Origin: an uncultured Muribaculaceae bacterium | Lineage (GTDB): Bacteria > Bacteroidota > Bacteroidia > Bacteroidales > Muribaculaceae | Reading direction: 5' to 3' | NCBI GenBank assembly: GCA_910589055.1 | Contig: CAJURN010000003.1 | Span: 30,161-94,160, forward strand | Length of the DNA stretch: 64,000 nt | Part shown: positions 44,517-52,664 of the stretch, in pieces | How the letters are laid out: each line of letters starts with the position of its first letter | How positions within the stretch are numbered: position 1 is the first letter of the stretch | The notes under the pieces: model-generated | Seen by the model: the letters and a program-made list of their open reading frames with translations, nothing else | What the model was told of the DNA's origin: nothing | Database searches by the model: none | Program-made: the position numbers and the translations under genes

Positions 44517-45139
44517 TTCTTTTCCTTTCTGGCCTCATGGCCGAGGTAGCCTCCGTGGTGACGTTTGGCATACTCCGGACGTGAAAATCCGATTTGCTTC
44601 ATTACGTTCACCACGAGTACATCGCCTATCACTGTCATCACCGTGGTGGAGGTGGTGGGGGTGAGTCCGAGCGGACACACTTCCGGGGCGCCCCCGGTGA
44701 GCAGTGTGATGTCGGCCACGGCGGCAAGGGGGCTGTCGGGCTGGCCGGTGATTACTATTGTTGGTACGTCGGCATACAGGCCGTGGAGCAGTTCTACAAG
44801 TTCGATAATCTCACGCGTCTTTCCGGAGTTGGAAATCAGGAGCATTATGTCGTCGGGCTGCACTACGCCGAGGTCGCCGTGCTGGGCCTCGCTGGGATGC
44901 AGGTACACGGCAGGTGTGCCGGTGGATGAGAAAGTGGTGGCGATGTTCATCGCAATCTGGCCGGCCTTTCCCATTCCGGAAGTCACGAGCTTGCCACGGC
45001 GGCGGTGGACGTGTTCCACAATGGCATCCACCGCCGCGGCGTAGGAGTCCGTGGCGGGGATGGCAAGTATGGCCTCGCTTTCGGCGCGCAGAATCTCGTT
45101 CATGGACGCCAGGACGTCTTTAGTGTCGGCGGCGTTCAT
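44513..45139 (-). CDS. SIS-domain sugar-phosphate isomerase (KdsD/GutQ-like)
   Basis: 208 residues forming a single SIS domain: LVTSGMGKAGQIAMNIATTF, VYLHPSEAQHGDLGVVQPDD, LLISNSGKTREIIEL and PLGLTPTTSTTVM. Related arabinose-5-phosphate isomerases for KDO synthesis carry two CBS domains, which are absent here, so it is either a short KdsD or another aldose-ketose isomerase. ATG at 45139 is preferred over an in-frame TTG because tyrS ends at 45144. The ATGA overlap with the PfkB-like gene implies co-expression. Confidence 0.87.
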   Translation of the reverse strand: MNAADTKDVLASMNEILRAESEAILAIPATDSYAAAVDAIVEHVHRRRGKLVTSGMGKAGQIAMNIATTFSSTGTPAVYLHPSEAQHGDLGVVQPDDIMLLISNSGKTREIIELVELLHGLYADVPTIVITGQPDSPLAAVADITLLTGGAPEVCPLGLTPTTSTTVMTVIGDVLVVNVMKQIGFSRPEYAKRHHGGYLGHEARKEKK

Positions 45140-45143
45140 GGGC

Positions 45144-46436
45144 TTAGCGTGCAATCAGGAGGAAATACTGTTTCTTTCCTTTCTGGACGATGATGTAGCG
45201 GTCGTTCAGCAGCATGTCGGTGGAGGCGGTGGCGTTGGGGTCGGTCACCTTCTCCTTGTTGATGGAGAATCCACCGCCCTGCACGAGCTTGCGCATCTCA
45301 CCCTTGGAGGGGAACACGGCGGCTTTGTCGACCAGCAGGTCGGCAAGACGGATTCCGGCGGCGATGTCCTCGCGCGATACCTCGAAGGTGGGTACGCCCT
45401 CGAACACGGCCAGAAGAGTGTCTTCGTCGATTTTGTGGAGGATTTCGGAAGCCTTGTTGCTGAAGAGAATCTGCGAAGCCTCAACAGCAGCCTCATATTC
45501 TTCCTTGCTGTGTACCATCGTTGTGATTTCCTGAGCCAGACGGCGCTGGAGGGGACGGCGGCCGGGATCGGCTTTCTGTTCTTCCACGAGGGCTTCGATT
45601 TCCTCACGTCCGAGCTGGGTGAAAATCTTGATGTATTTTTCGGCGTCTTCGTCGGAAACGTTGAGCCAGAACTGATAGAATTTGTAGGGCGATGTGTAGC
45701 GGGGATCAAGCCATACGTTGCCGCTTTCGGTCTTGCCGAATTTGCCGCCGTCGGCCTTGGTAATCAGAGGGCAGGTGAGGGCATATGCCTCGCCTCCGAG
45801 GGTGCGGCGGATGAGTTCGGTACCGGTGGTGATGTTGCCCCACTGGTCGGAGCCGCCGAGCTGAAGACGGCAGTTCTTCTCGCGGTAGAGGTTGAGGAAG
45901 TCGTAGCCCTGCACGAGCTGGTAGGAGAATTCAGTGAAGGACATGCCCTGCTGCGATTCGCCCGAGAGACGTTTCTTCACGGAGTCCTTTGCCATCATAT
46001 AGTTGACGGTGATGTGCTTGCCCACGTCGCGGATGAAGTCAAGGAAGGAGAAGTTTTTCATCCAGTCGTAGTTGTTTACCATCTCTGCGGCATTGGGAGC
46101 ATCGCTGTCGAAGTCAAGGAACTTCGCGAGCTGCTTCTTGATTGCTTCCTGATTGTGGCGCAGTGTTTCCTCGTCAAGGAGTTTGCGTTCCTGACTCTTC
46201 ATCGAGGGGTCGCCGATCATACCTGTGGCGCCTCCGACGAGTGCGATGGGCTTGTGGCCGGCGCGTTGGAAATGCTTGAGCATCATCACGCCCACGAGGT
46301 GGCCGATGTGCAGGCTGTCGGCAGTGGGGTCAATGCCGAGGTAGGCCGTAGTCATTTCCTTTTTCAGTTGTTCGTCAGTTCCGGGCATGACAGAGTGAAT
46401 CATGCCGCGCCATGTAAGTTCTTCAATAAAATCCAT
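45144..46436 (-). CDS. tyrS: Tyrosyl-tRNA synthetase
   Basis: 430 residues. Class I signatures: GIDPTADSLHIGHL (HIGH) and KFGKTESGN (KMSKS variant), plus LQLGGSDQWGNITTGTELI for tyrosine and ATP binding. The C-terminal S4-like RNA-binding domain ends with YIIVQKGKKQYFLLIAR. It charges tRNA-Tyr. The cdd gene lies 17 bp upstream and the SIS gene 4 bp downstream. Confidence 0.97.
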   Translation of the reverse strand: MDFIEELTWRGMIHSVMPGTDEQLKKEMTTAYLGIDPTADSLHIGHLVGVMMLKHFQRAGHKPIALVGGATGMIGDPSMKSQERKLLDEETLRHNQEAIKKQLAKFLDFDSDAPNAAEMVNNYDWMKNFSFLDFIRDVGKHITVNYMMAKDSVKKRLSGESQQGMSFTEFSYQLVQGYDFLNLYREKNCRLQLGGSDQWGNITTGTELIRRTLGGEAYALTCPLITKADGGKFGKTESGNVWLDPRYTSPYKFYQFWLNVSDEDAEKYIKIFTQLGREEIEALVEEQKADPGRRPLQRRLAQEITTMVHSKEEYEAAVEASQILFSNKASEILHKIDEDTLLAVFEGVPTFEVSREDIAAGIRLADLLVDKAAVFPSKGEMRKLVQGGGFSINKEKVTDPNATASTDMLLNDRYIIVQKGKKQYFLLIAR

Positions 46437-46453
46437 ATATATCTGAATGGGTA

Positions 46454-46927
46454 TTAAAATTCTGTGAAAGCGAGCGGTAACAGGCTCTTGATAGATTCCA
46501 GGCGGTAGATGACATCTTTGCCGACAAGAAGCACCTCCACGCCCTTGCCTGCGAGGACTTCATATTCCAGAAGCGCCTGGCGGCATGCGCCGCACGGAGC
46601 GGTGGGACATGCGGGCTCTTCACCGTCGGTGCCGACAGCAGCTATCGCAATGGCTTCGAAATGCGCGTCGGGGTAGGCCGCTCCGGCATAATAGCAGGCT
46701 GAACGTTCGGCACAGGTCCCCGAAGGGTAGGCCACGTTTTCCTGATTCGAGCCTGTCACGGTCTCGCCATTGTCAAGCAATATCGCCGCACCCACGCGGA
46801 AACGGCTGTAAGGGGCATAGGAACGCTTTGTGGCCTCGCGGGCGAGGTCGACAAGACGGCGTTCGGTGTCGCTCAGCTCATCATAAGTGAGAGCCTGGAC
46901 CTTGGCGGTGATGTCTAATTCTTTCAT
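46454..46927 (-). CDS. cdd: Cytidine deaminase
   Basis: 157 residues. Zinc-site motifs TCAERSACYYAG (Cys and catalytic Glu) and APCGACRQALLEYE are intact; YAPYSRFRVGAAI fixes the nucleoside. It deaminates cytidine and deoxycytidine for pyrimidine salvage. The ATG at 46927 was chosen: the longer frame starts with TTG inside the promoter. First gene of the leftward run toward tyrS. Confidence 0.93.
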   Translation of the reverse strand: MKELDITAKVQALTYDELSDTERRLVDLAREATKRSYAPYSRFRVGAAILLDNGETVTGSNQENVAYPSGTCAERSACYYAGAAYPDAHFEAIAIAAVGTDGEEPACPTAPCGACRQALLEYEVLAGKGVEVLLVGKDVIYRLESIKSLLPLAFTEF

Positions 46928-46993
46928 ACCTGAGTAGAGTGAGTCGTTAAGTTCCGGAAAAAGTCTCCGGCACTCCGCGACGGATTTAACATG

Positions 46994-47001
46994 CAAATTT
47001 A
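46994..47001 (-). promoter_or_regulatory. -7 promoter box of cdd
   Basis: TAAATTTG on the minus strand, about 65 bases before the cdd start. It probably drives cdd, tyrS and the genes beyond. Confidence 0.6.
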
Positions 47002-47264
47002 AGCGTTTAAAATCTAAAACAAAAATACGGACGCAAAATATTTCTTTTTATAGAGAATGATGCATGAAAGATTAATGAATCATCCATGCAAATATAAGTT
47101 CCGTTTGCTTTAATTGCACCCCTTGGTAAAAATACGGGCAAGGTGTAACTGCAGTGTAGTCTCAAAAGACACAGAATACACCTATAATTGTAGATGCTAA
47201 TATGACTAAAATGCAGCTGCGCAGTTTCGTAAGTAGTTTCGTTGGGTGGTGATAATATGATGCT
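47002..47264. other. AT-rich intergenic region without a recognised gene
   Basis: About 260 bases, clearly richer in A and T than the flanking genes. An inverted repeat TTGCACCCCTTG (about 47115-47126) with CAAGGTGTAA (about 47140-47149), and TGCATGAAAG..AATCATCCATGCA, could form hairpins. No open frame with a start of useful length was seen. It begins an AT-rich stretch that runs to about 48.9 kb. Confidence 0.4.
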
Positions 47265-47756
47265 TTATAGCTTCTGTTTGTAAAGGTCTAAAGTAGATTT
47301 GAAATATTGGAGTGCGGCTTCCGTTACTTTATAATTAGTGTCTATGCTTTTCAAGGATGAGAATAGTATGTCGCGTTGAACTTCTGAAAATGGTTTTGTT
47401 AAAATTGTTAGAAATGTCAGTTCTTTGATTTTATCACAATGTTCATGTAGTGTTAGGACGCGTTTATCGTATGCTTCATACATCTCTAATGAAGATTTAT
47501 ATATTTTTTTATTGAAATAACGATCGGAATGGAATGAACTTAATCTCATAGCACTGGTAGTAATTTCGTTATTTATTAAAGATAATTCAATATTGAGAAT
47601 CTTTATATCATACGAAATCTTTAGATAGGCAAATTCATGCTCAAGAGAGTCGACTTTTTGTGTTAGAGATTGAAGCTCATTAGATGAGTCAATTGGTAGA
47701 GCATTAGCGGAGAATAAAAATACTGATAAAGTTAATGTAAATATGAATCGGTACAT
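47265..47756 (-). CDS. Small secreted helical protein, unknown
   Basis: 163 residues with signal peptide (MYRFIFTLTLSVFLFSANA). The mature part is predicted helical with heptad-like repeats (LQSLTQKVDSLEHEFAYLK), suggesting a coiled coil. No recognised family. Codon use is much more AT-rich than in the surrounding genes, compatible with recent acquisition. A -7 box lies 40 bases upstream. Confidence 0.7.
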   Translation of the reverse strand: MYRFIFTLTLSVFLFSANALPIDSSNELQSLTQKVDSLEHEFAYLKISYDIKILNIELSLINNEITTSAMRLSSFHSDRYFNKKIYKSSLEMYEAYDKRVLTLHEHCDKIKELTFLTILTKPFSEVQRDILFSSLKSIDTNYKVTEAALQYFKSTLDLYKQKL

Positions 47757-47796
47757 ATTATGTTTTGAGATTTAAGGGTGAAAAAGATTATATTTA

Positions 47797-47804
47797 CAAA
47801 TGTA
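47797..47804 (-). promoter_or_regulatory. -7 promoter box of the 47.3-kb secreted protein gene
   Basis: TACATTTG on the minus strand, about 40 bases before the start at 47756. Confidence 0.5.
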
Positions 47805-47989
47805 TAAATTTATTTCAGATTATTATGGCTTCATCGGGATGCAAAATGCTCCATAAATCAGAATCCGTGTTTTTGCACTCTCACTCGAAAATCGCATTTT
47901 CCGGGACATCCGAACCCTCCGCCCCGCACACTGCCCCCGCCAAGGCGATGAATATTAATAATATGTGCAGTTTTCGATTATTCATTGTT

Positions 47990-48610
47990 TTATCGGGCGT
48001 TGTCAAAGGTGATTTTCAGATAGCGGGATGGGCCGTATGCACACTGGATAGCAATGCTGTTTGGCGGAAGATAATACGCTTCCAATGCTTCGCCATAAAG
48101 ACGGGACTCAAATTTATAGGCACAAATAAAGCCATGGGGAGATTTGCAATAAAATTGTAAATCAAGGCTTACATCACAATCGGCATGACGTTGCGCAACG
48201 ATAAATCCATCATCGGTGATAAAGAACGGATATGGTGTATAGCCCACGAGTTTAGCCGAGGAGTCAAACCAATAATAGGGAAAATCATGATACTCACTGG
48301 CGCATGCAGCATACAAGTCCATCTTGTCAAAATATAAAATGCTATCGACCTGAAACGCTTCGCCGGCTTCAACCGCGGTTCTATATTCGGTTTCGTTGAT
48401 TCTATTGAACAGTTCTAAGGATTGACGTTCGAGGTTCTGTCTCAAAACCGAATCATTTACCACAGTTCCGGTCATCCCGAGTCCGGAGTATTGTTCCGCT
48501 ATATTATCGAAATCGACCTCCGATGTGACAGATACCGAAAAAATATCTTTGGCATACATGATGTTACATGTACACAGTATAATTATTATGATTGTTTTCG
48601 CTGTTTTCAT
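47990..48610 (-). CDS. Secreted protein of unknown function
   Basis: 206 residues with a signal peptide (MKTAKTIIIIILCTCNIMYA). No recognised domain. The mature part is rich in Tyr and Phe (YHDFPYYWFDSS, YLPPNSIAIQCAYG) and contains four Cys. AT-rich like its neighbour and read in the same direction; 233 bases of non-coding DNA separate them. Confidence 0.7.
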   Translation of the reverse strand: MKTAKTIIIIILCTCNIMYAKDIFSVSVTSEVDFDNIAEQYSGLGMTGTVVNDSVLRQNLERQSLELFNRINETEYRTAVEAGEAFQVDSILYFDKMDLYAACASEYHDFPYYWFDSSAKLVGYTPYPFFITDDGFIVAQRHADCDVSLDLQFYCKSPHGFICAYKFESRLYGEALEAYYLPPNSIAIQCAYGPSRYLKITFDNAR

Positions 48611-48629
48611 CGGTGGTAAATTCTTTCAA

Positions 48630-48770
48630 TTATAGATTGACAGATTTATAAAACATTTCATCGTGCACGATGTATAGCATGTTGTTGCGGTTGTCGTGGC
48701 GGTACGTATGGATGTTCCCTTTTTCAAAAGTAATCTCATGGCATCGCGGGGTTAAGGTTCCGGATGCAAT
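48630..48770 (-). pseudogene. Possible 3' remnant of a lost gene
   Basis: Between a TAA at 48771-48773 and a stop at 48630 the minus strand is open for 46 codons without a start codon; the central part (EITFEKGNIHTYRHDNRNN then MLYIVHDEMFYKSVNL) reads like the end of a real protein. The rest of the 48.6-49.0-kb gap shows only homopolymer-rich, G- and T-rich DNA and the promoter of the next gene. Coding origin is a guess from composition. Confidence 0.25.
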
Positions 48771-48897
48771 TTAGGCATTTTTTACAATATTGGCAAGTTG
48801 GAGGGTCGGATTTTTGGGAAAATGGTTGTTGACGGGGGATTTTTGCGGCAAAAGTAAGTTTCCGGGGGAAAAATTTTCATTTTTGGGGAATTAGCAC

Positions 48898-48905
48898 TAT
48901 TTTTG
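48898..48905 (+). promoter_or_regulatory. -7 promoter box of the TPR protein gene
   Basis: TATTTTTG matches the consensus and gives a leader of about 80 bases before the start at 48992. Confidence 0.65.
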
Positions 48906-48991
48906 CAGTTCGGAAAGGAATGTGTGTCAACGAAGGCACGGATTACTTTCATTGTTCAACGAAAAATAAATCAAAAACATACCAATCTCCA

Positions 48992-49645
48992 ATGGAAAAT
49001 AACAAACCCGCACAGTCTCCGGCTGAACAGCCCGCTGAAGACATCATGGCAAAGGCTCAGGCCAACAAAAAGCTCATCACTATCGCAGGCGTGGTAATCG
49101 CCGCAATCGTTGTTGTGGCTCTCGTATGGATTTTCGTTTCTCAGAACGGCAACCGCAAGGCTGACGAACTCATCGCCAAGGCTGACCTTGAGCAGAACGA
49201 TTCCATCGCTACAAAACTTTATGCCGAAGCTGCCGAAGCCGGATTCAAGAGCGGCAACCGCGCGAAAGCTGAAATGGGTATCCGTCTTTACAAGGAAGGC
49301 AAATATCAGGATGCTATCAAGTATCTTGACGACGCTTCTCTCGGCGACGAAATCGCTGCCGCAGGTGTTGAGGCTCTCAAGGGCGACTGCTATGTCAACC
49401 TCGACCAGTACGACAAGGCTCTCGGATGCTACGACGATGCTATCAGCGCCGCCGACAAGAATCCGCAGATTGTGCCTCTGATGCTTATCAAGAAAGCCAA
49501 TATCTACCGCGCCCAGGGTAATTTCGCCGCTGAAGCCAAGGCTTACAAGGAAATCATCGACGAATATCCTTCTTACGTGCAGTCGACCCAGACCGACCTG
49601 CGCAAATACTACGAACGCGCTCAGGCTGCCGCAGCACAGAAGTAA
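48992..49645 (+). CDS. Membrane-anchored tetratricopeptide-repeat protein
   Basis: 217 residues: a short charged N-terminus, one membrane helix (LITIAGVVIAAIVVVALVWIFV, residues 30-51) and a periplasmic TPR array (ATKLYAEAAEAGFKSGNRAK, ALKGDCYVNLDQYDKALGCYDDA, NIYRAQGNFAAEAKAYKEII). This architecture is shared by YfgM-like and Bacteroidetes TPR proteins that assist protein folding or assembly at the inner membrane. The ATG at 48992 gives a normal N-terminus. Exact partner unknown. A strong terminator follows. Confidence 0.85.
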   Translation: MENNKPAQSPAEQPAEDIMAKAQANKKLITIAGVVIAAIVVVALVWIFVSQNGNRKADELIAKADLEQNDSIATKLYAEAAEAGFKSGNRAKAEMGIRLYKEGKYQDAIKYLDDASLGDEIAAAGVEALKGDCYVNLDQYDKALGCYDDAISAADKNPQIVPLMLIKKANIYRAQGNFAAEAKAYKEIIDEYPSYVQSTQTDLRKYYERAQAAAAQK

Positions 49646-49674
49646 AAAAGACCGTCCGTAACCCAAGATATACG

Positions 49675-49704
49675 AAGGCGTGCCGGATGCGGCGCGCCTT
49701 TTTT
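49675..49704 (+). terminator. Intrinsic terminator after the TPR protein gene
   Basis: AAGGCGTGCC (49675-49684) pairs with GGCGCGCCTT (49691-49700) through ten pairs including one T-G, followed by TTTT. The MATE start codon is only five bases beyond it. Confidence 0.85.
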
Positions 49705-49709
49705 GAAAT

Positions 49710-51077
49710 ATGGAGAAGAATCTCAAGGAACTGACCGAACGACCCGTAGGACGCCTGCTGTGGGAATACAGCGTGCCCGCGGTGGTGGGAATGGTGGTGA
49801 TGTCGCTCTACAACGTCATCGACCGCATTTTCATAGGCCAGGGTGTGGGGCCTGAGGCTATCGCCGGGCTTGCCGTCACCTTTCCGCTTATGAATCTCAC
49901 CACGGCCATCGGTGTGCTTGTTGGTGTGGGAGCTTCTTCGAGGGTGTCGATAGTTCTCGGCGCAGGCAAGCAGGACGAGGCGCAGCACTTGCTCGGCAAC
50001 GCGCTTGTGCTCACGGCGCTCAATGCCGTGGTGTACATAGCCTTGTTTGCCATCTTCCTTGACCCGATTCTGAGGGCTTTCGGAGCCAGCGACGTGACGC
50101 TGCCCTATGCGCGTGATTTCATCTCCTACCTTCTGCCGGGGCTTATGTTGATGAATGTGACATACAGCCTCAACAACATCATGCGTGCGAGTGGTTATCC
50201 GGGTCGTGCCATGTTCACGATGCTTATCGGCGCAGGATGCAACCTCGTGCTCGCCCCGATATTTATTTTCGGGCTCAAGACCGGGATAAAAGGGGCGGCT
50301 ATTGCCACTGACCTGTCAATGACTGTGTCGGCGGTGTTTGTGATAAGTCATTTCCTGAAACGGGATGTGAGCCTTCGGTTCACGCCCGGAACCTACCGTC
50401 TCCGCTGGGCGACGATAATTGCGATTGTGTCAATCGGTGCTGCTCCGGCGCTTGTCAATGCTGCATCCTGCTTTATAAATGCAATCATAAATACGTCGCT
50501 CTACCGCTACGGCGGCGACATGGCTGTGGGTGCGGCAGGAATCTACACCACATTCGCCAGTCTGATAACAACGGTGGTGATAGGAATATGTCAGGGCATG
50601 CAGCCTATTGTGGGCTACAATTACGGCGCCGGGTCAATCCACCGTCTTCAGCGGGCCTATCTTTTAGCTGTTGCGTCGGCCTCGGTGTTCACAGTGTCGG
50701 GCTCGATGATCGGGCTGTTGGTTCCGGAGAGTGTTGCGCGCGCGTTTACGTCGGATGCCACGTTGATAGCCTCTACATCCAAGGCTCTGACTTTCGGACT
50801 GATGATGTTTTCGGTTGTCGGATTCCAGATTGTGTCCACATCGTTTTTCCAGAGCATCGGCAAGGCATGGAAGTCGATATTCCTTTCGCTTACGCGTCAG
50901 GTGTTGTTTCTGATACCTCTGCTGCTTGTGCTTCCGCGCCATTTCGGACTTGATGGTGTGTGGGGTTCCTTCCCGATTTCCGACACGGTGGCTACGCTCG
51001 TCACCGGCGGGATGATTCTGTGGCAGTTCCGCGAAATCCGCCGGGCTGCCGGAATAAATTCATTTGTAATCAATTAA
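49710..51077 (+). CDS. MATE-family efflux transporter
   Basis: 455 residues, about 12 hydrophobic segments in two homologous halves. Characteristic motifs: LLWEYSVPAVVGMVVMSLYNVIDRIFIGQ, GPEAIAGLAVTFPLMN, and in the second half INTSLYRYGGDMAVGAAGIY and GICQGMQPIVGYNYGAG. Exports drugs or metabolites using a Na+ or H+ gradient. The start codon lies immediately after the terminator of the preceding gene, so its own promoter must overlap that hairpin or transcription reads through. Sixteen bases separate it from the next gene. Confidence 0.93.
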   Translation: MEKNLKELTERPVGRLLWEYSVPAVVGMVVMSLYNVIDRIFIGQGVGPEAIAGLAVTFPLMNLTTAIGVLVGVGASSRVSIVLGAGKQDEAQHLLGNALVLTALNAVVYIALFAIFLDPILRAFGASDVTLPYARDFISYLLPGLMLMNVTYSLNNIMRASGYPGRAMFTMLIGAGCNLVLAPIFIFGLKTGIKGAAIATDLSMTVSAVFVISHFLKRDVSLRFTPGTYRLRWATIIAIVSIGAAPALVNAASCFINAIINTSLYRYGGDMAVGAAGIYTTFASLITTVVIGICQGMQPIVGYNYGAGSIHRLQRAYLLAVASASVFTVSGSMIGLLVPESVARAFTSDATLIASTSKALTFGLMMFSVVGFQIVSTSFFQSIGKAWKSIFLSLTRQVLFLIPLLLVLPRHFGLDGVWGSFPISDTVATLVTGGMILWQFREIRRAAGINSFVIN

Positions 51078-51092
51078 TTAAACTTATATAAA

Positions 51093-51842
51093 ATGAAATC
51101 ATTACTTCTTTTATCTGTGGCTGTGCTTGTCGGTTGTGCAAGCGCGTCGGCTCAGTATTTTCCTACTGCCAAAGGCACTGTGTTGTCGTCTGTCTCCACT
51201 GCCGTTGAGGAAAAGCAAACAGCTACGTCCGTAAGTACTGTCGAGGAATCTGCTACTGACGAAGCCGGAGTGATTACCGTGCGTGTCAAGGAAGTGCAGA
51301 ACTCCCCCGAAGGCGGGTTCGGAGGTATCACTTCTTTCTCCACTTTTTCGTTTAATCCTGCCGACTCTGTTACTACAATCGTGATGCAGACCGCGGAGGA
51401 CTTTCAGGAAATGATATGCGATGTCATAAAGAAATCAGCGGAATCTCAGGGCCAATACGTGTCGGAAACAGACATGAACGACCTGCGTAAGAAAATGAAA
51501 ACCAAAGGAGAGATTGTCATCAAATTATCACCTAACATGGCTGAGGGAACAAAACTTCCCAATCAGACTCTCCGCATGGATATGGGCGAGAACCGCATGA
51601 CAATGAATCTGTGGGAAGGAAAAGTGCTCGGAAAGGAAAGCGTGGAAGTTCCTGCCGGAAAGTATGATGATTGTCTCAAGATTTCATATGTGATACGTCA
51701 GACCTCACCCGCCGGTACCGAAAAAGAGAATATCACCGAATGGTATGCCGAAGGAATCGGTGTTGTAAAACAAATTACGACCGATAAAAAGGGTAAAGTT
51801 CTTGTTGAGCAGGTGCTTGAATCGGTTAAAAACGCAGATTGA
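51093..51842 (+). CDS. Secreted DUF3108-like protein
   Basis: 249 residues with signal peptide (MKSLLLLSVAVLVGCASASA). The body, starting YFPTAKGTVLSSVS and ending ITEWYAEGIGVVKQITTDKKGKV, resembles the beta-barrel-like DUF3108/TapB group, of unknown function, in the envelope. The stop overlaps the rsmA start (TGATG), so they are translationally coupled. Confidence 0.75.
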   Translation: MKSLLLLSVAVLVGCASASAQYFPTAKGTVLSSVSTAVEEKQTATSVSTVEESATDEAGVITVRVKEVQNSPEGGFGGITSFSTFSFNPADSVTTIVMQTAEDFQEMICDVIKKSAESQGQYVSETDMNDLRKKMKTKGEIVIKLSPNMAEGTKLPNQTLRMDMGENRMTMNLWEGKVLGKESVEVPAGKYDDCLKISYVIRQTSPAGTEKENITEWYAEGIGVVKQITTDKKGKVLVEQVLESVKNAD

Positions 51843-52645
51843 TGCCCGCTGTAAAACCCAAGAAAGCTCTCGGACAGCACTTTCTGACCGATCTTGGCAT
51901 TGCCGACCGCATTGCCGCCACGCTTGATGCCTATCCCGACACTCCGGTGCTTGAGATAGGCCCGGGCATGGGTGTGCTCACGCAATTCCTGCTTGAGCGA
52001 CATCCTGCCGATAAAGTCACTGTGGTGGAAATTGACACGGAGAGCGTGGATTATCTCGAGAAGAATTTTCCTGCGCTCGACGGCCACATAATCAGTGGCG
52101 ACTTCCTGCGCATGAATCTTGACGAGCTGTATCCTGCCGGAGAAAAGTTCTGCGTGATAGGTAATTATCCTTATAATATCTCTTCGCAGATATTTTTCAA
52201 GGTACTTGATTTCAAGGACAGTGTGATATGCTGTTCGGGCATGCTCCAGAAGGAGGTTGCCGAGCGCATAGCCGCCGCACCCGGAACGAAGACACGCGGA
52301 ATCCTGAGCGTGCTGCTTCAGGCGTGGTACGACGTGGAATATCTGTTCACGGTGAGCGAGCATGTGTTCAATCCGCCGCCAAAGGTTAAATCGGGCGTGA
52401 TACGGCTTACCCGCAACAGCGTCACCGACCTCGGCTGCGATGCAGCGCTTTTCAAGACCGTGGTGAAGACAACCTTCGGACAGCGCCGCAAGACATTGCG
52501 CAACTCCCTGAAATCGCTTCTGCCTCCCGGAACCATGGTGCCGGACACGGCATTGGCCGCTTTGCGTCCCGAACAGCTCTCGGTGGCGCAGTTTATTGAA
52601 TTGACAAACATGGTAAAGAACCTGCGCGAATCCAATAACGCGTAG
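51842..52645 (+). CDS. rsmA: 16S rRNA (A1518/A1519) dimethyltransferase
   Basis: 267 residues. KsgA motifs: KKALGQHFLTD, VLEIGPGMGVLTQFLL (SAM site), VEIDTESVDYL, GDFLRMNL, GNYPYNISSQIFFK (the catalytic NLPY-type motif) and FNPPPKVKSGVIRL. It dimethylates two adjacent adenines near the 3' end of 16S rRNA during small-subunit maturation. The ATG at 51842 was preferred to an in-frame TTG three bases earlier. Twenty bases before mgtE. Confidence 0.96.
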   Translation: MPAVKPKKALGQHFLTDLGIADRIAATLDAYPDTPVLEIGPGMGVLTQFLLERHPADKVTVVEIDTESVDYLEKNFPALDGHIISGDFLRMNLDELYPAGEKFCVIGNYPYNISSQIFFKVLDFKDSVICCSGMLQKEVAERIAAAPGTKTRGILSVLLQAWYDVEYLFTVSEHVFNPPPKVKSGVIRLTRNSVTDLGCDAALFKTVVKTTFGQRRKTLRNSLKSLLPPGTMVPDTALAALRPEQLSVAQFIELTNMVKNLRESNNA

Positions 52646-52664
52646 ACGTAAATATCCGCATCCC

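Noticed and set aside
45051..46457. A 468-codon plus-strand frame
   Set aside because: Antisense to tyrS, whose HIGH and KMSKS-like motifs are intact.
47765..48160. A 131-codon plus-strand frame in the AT-rich patch
   Set aside because: Overlaps the end of the 206-residue secreted protein on the other strand, has no signal peptide or family features, and covers the -7 box of the 47.3-kb gene.
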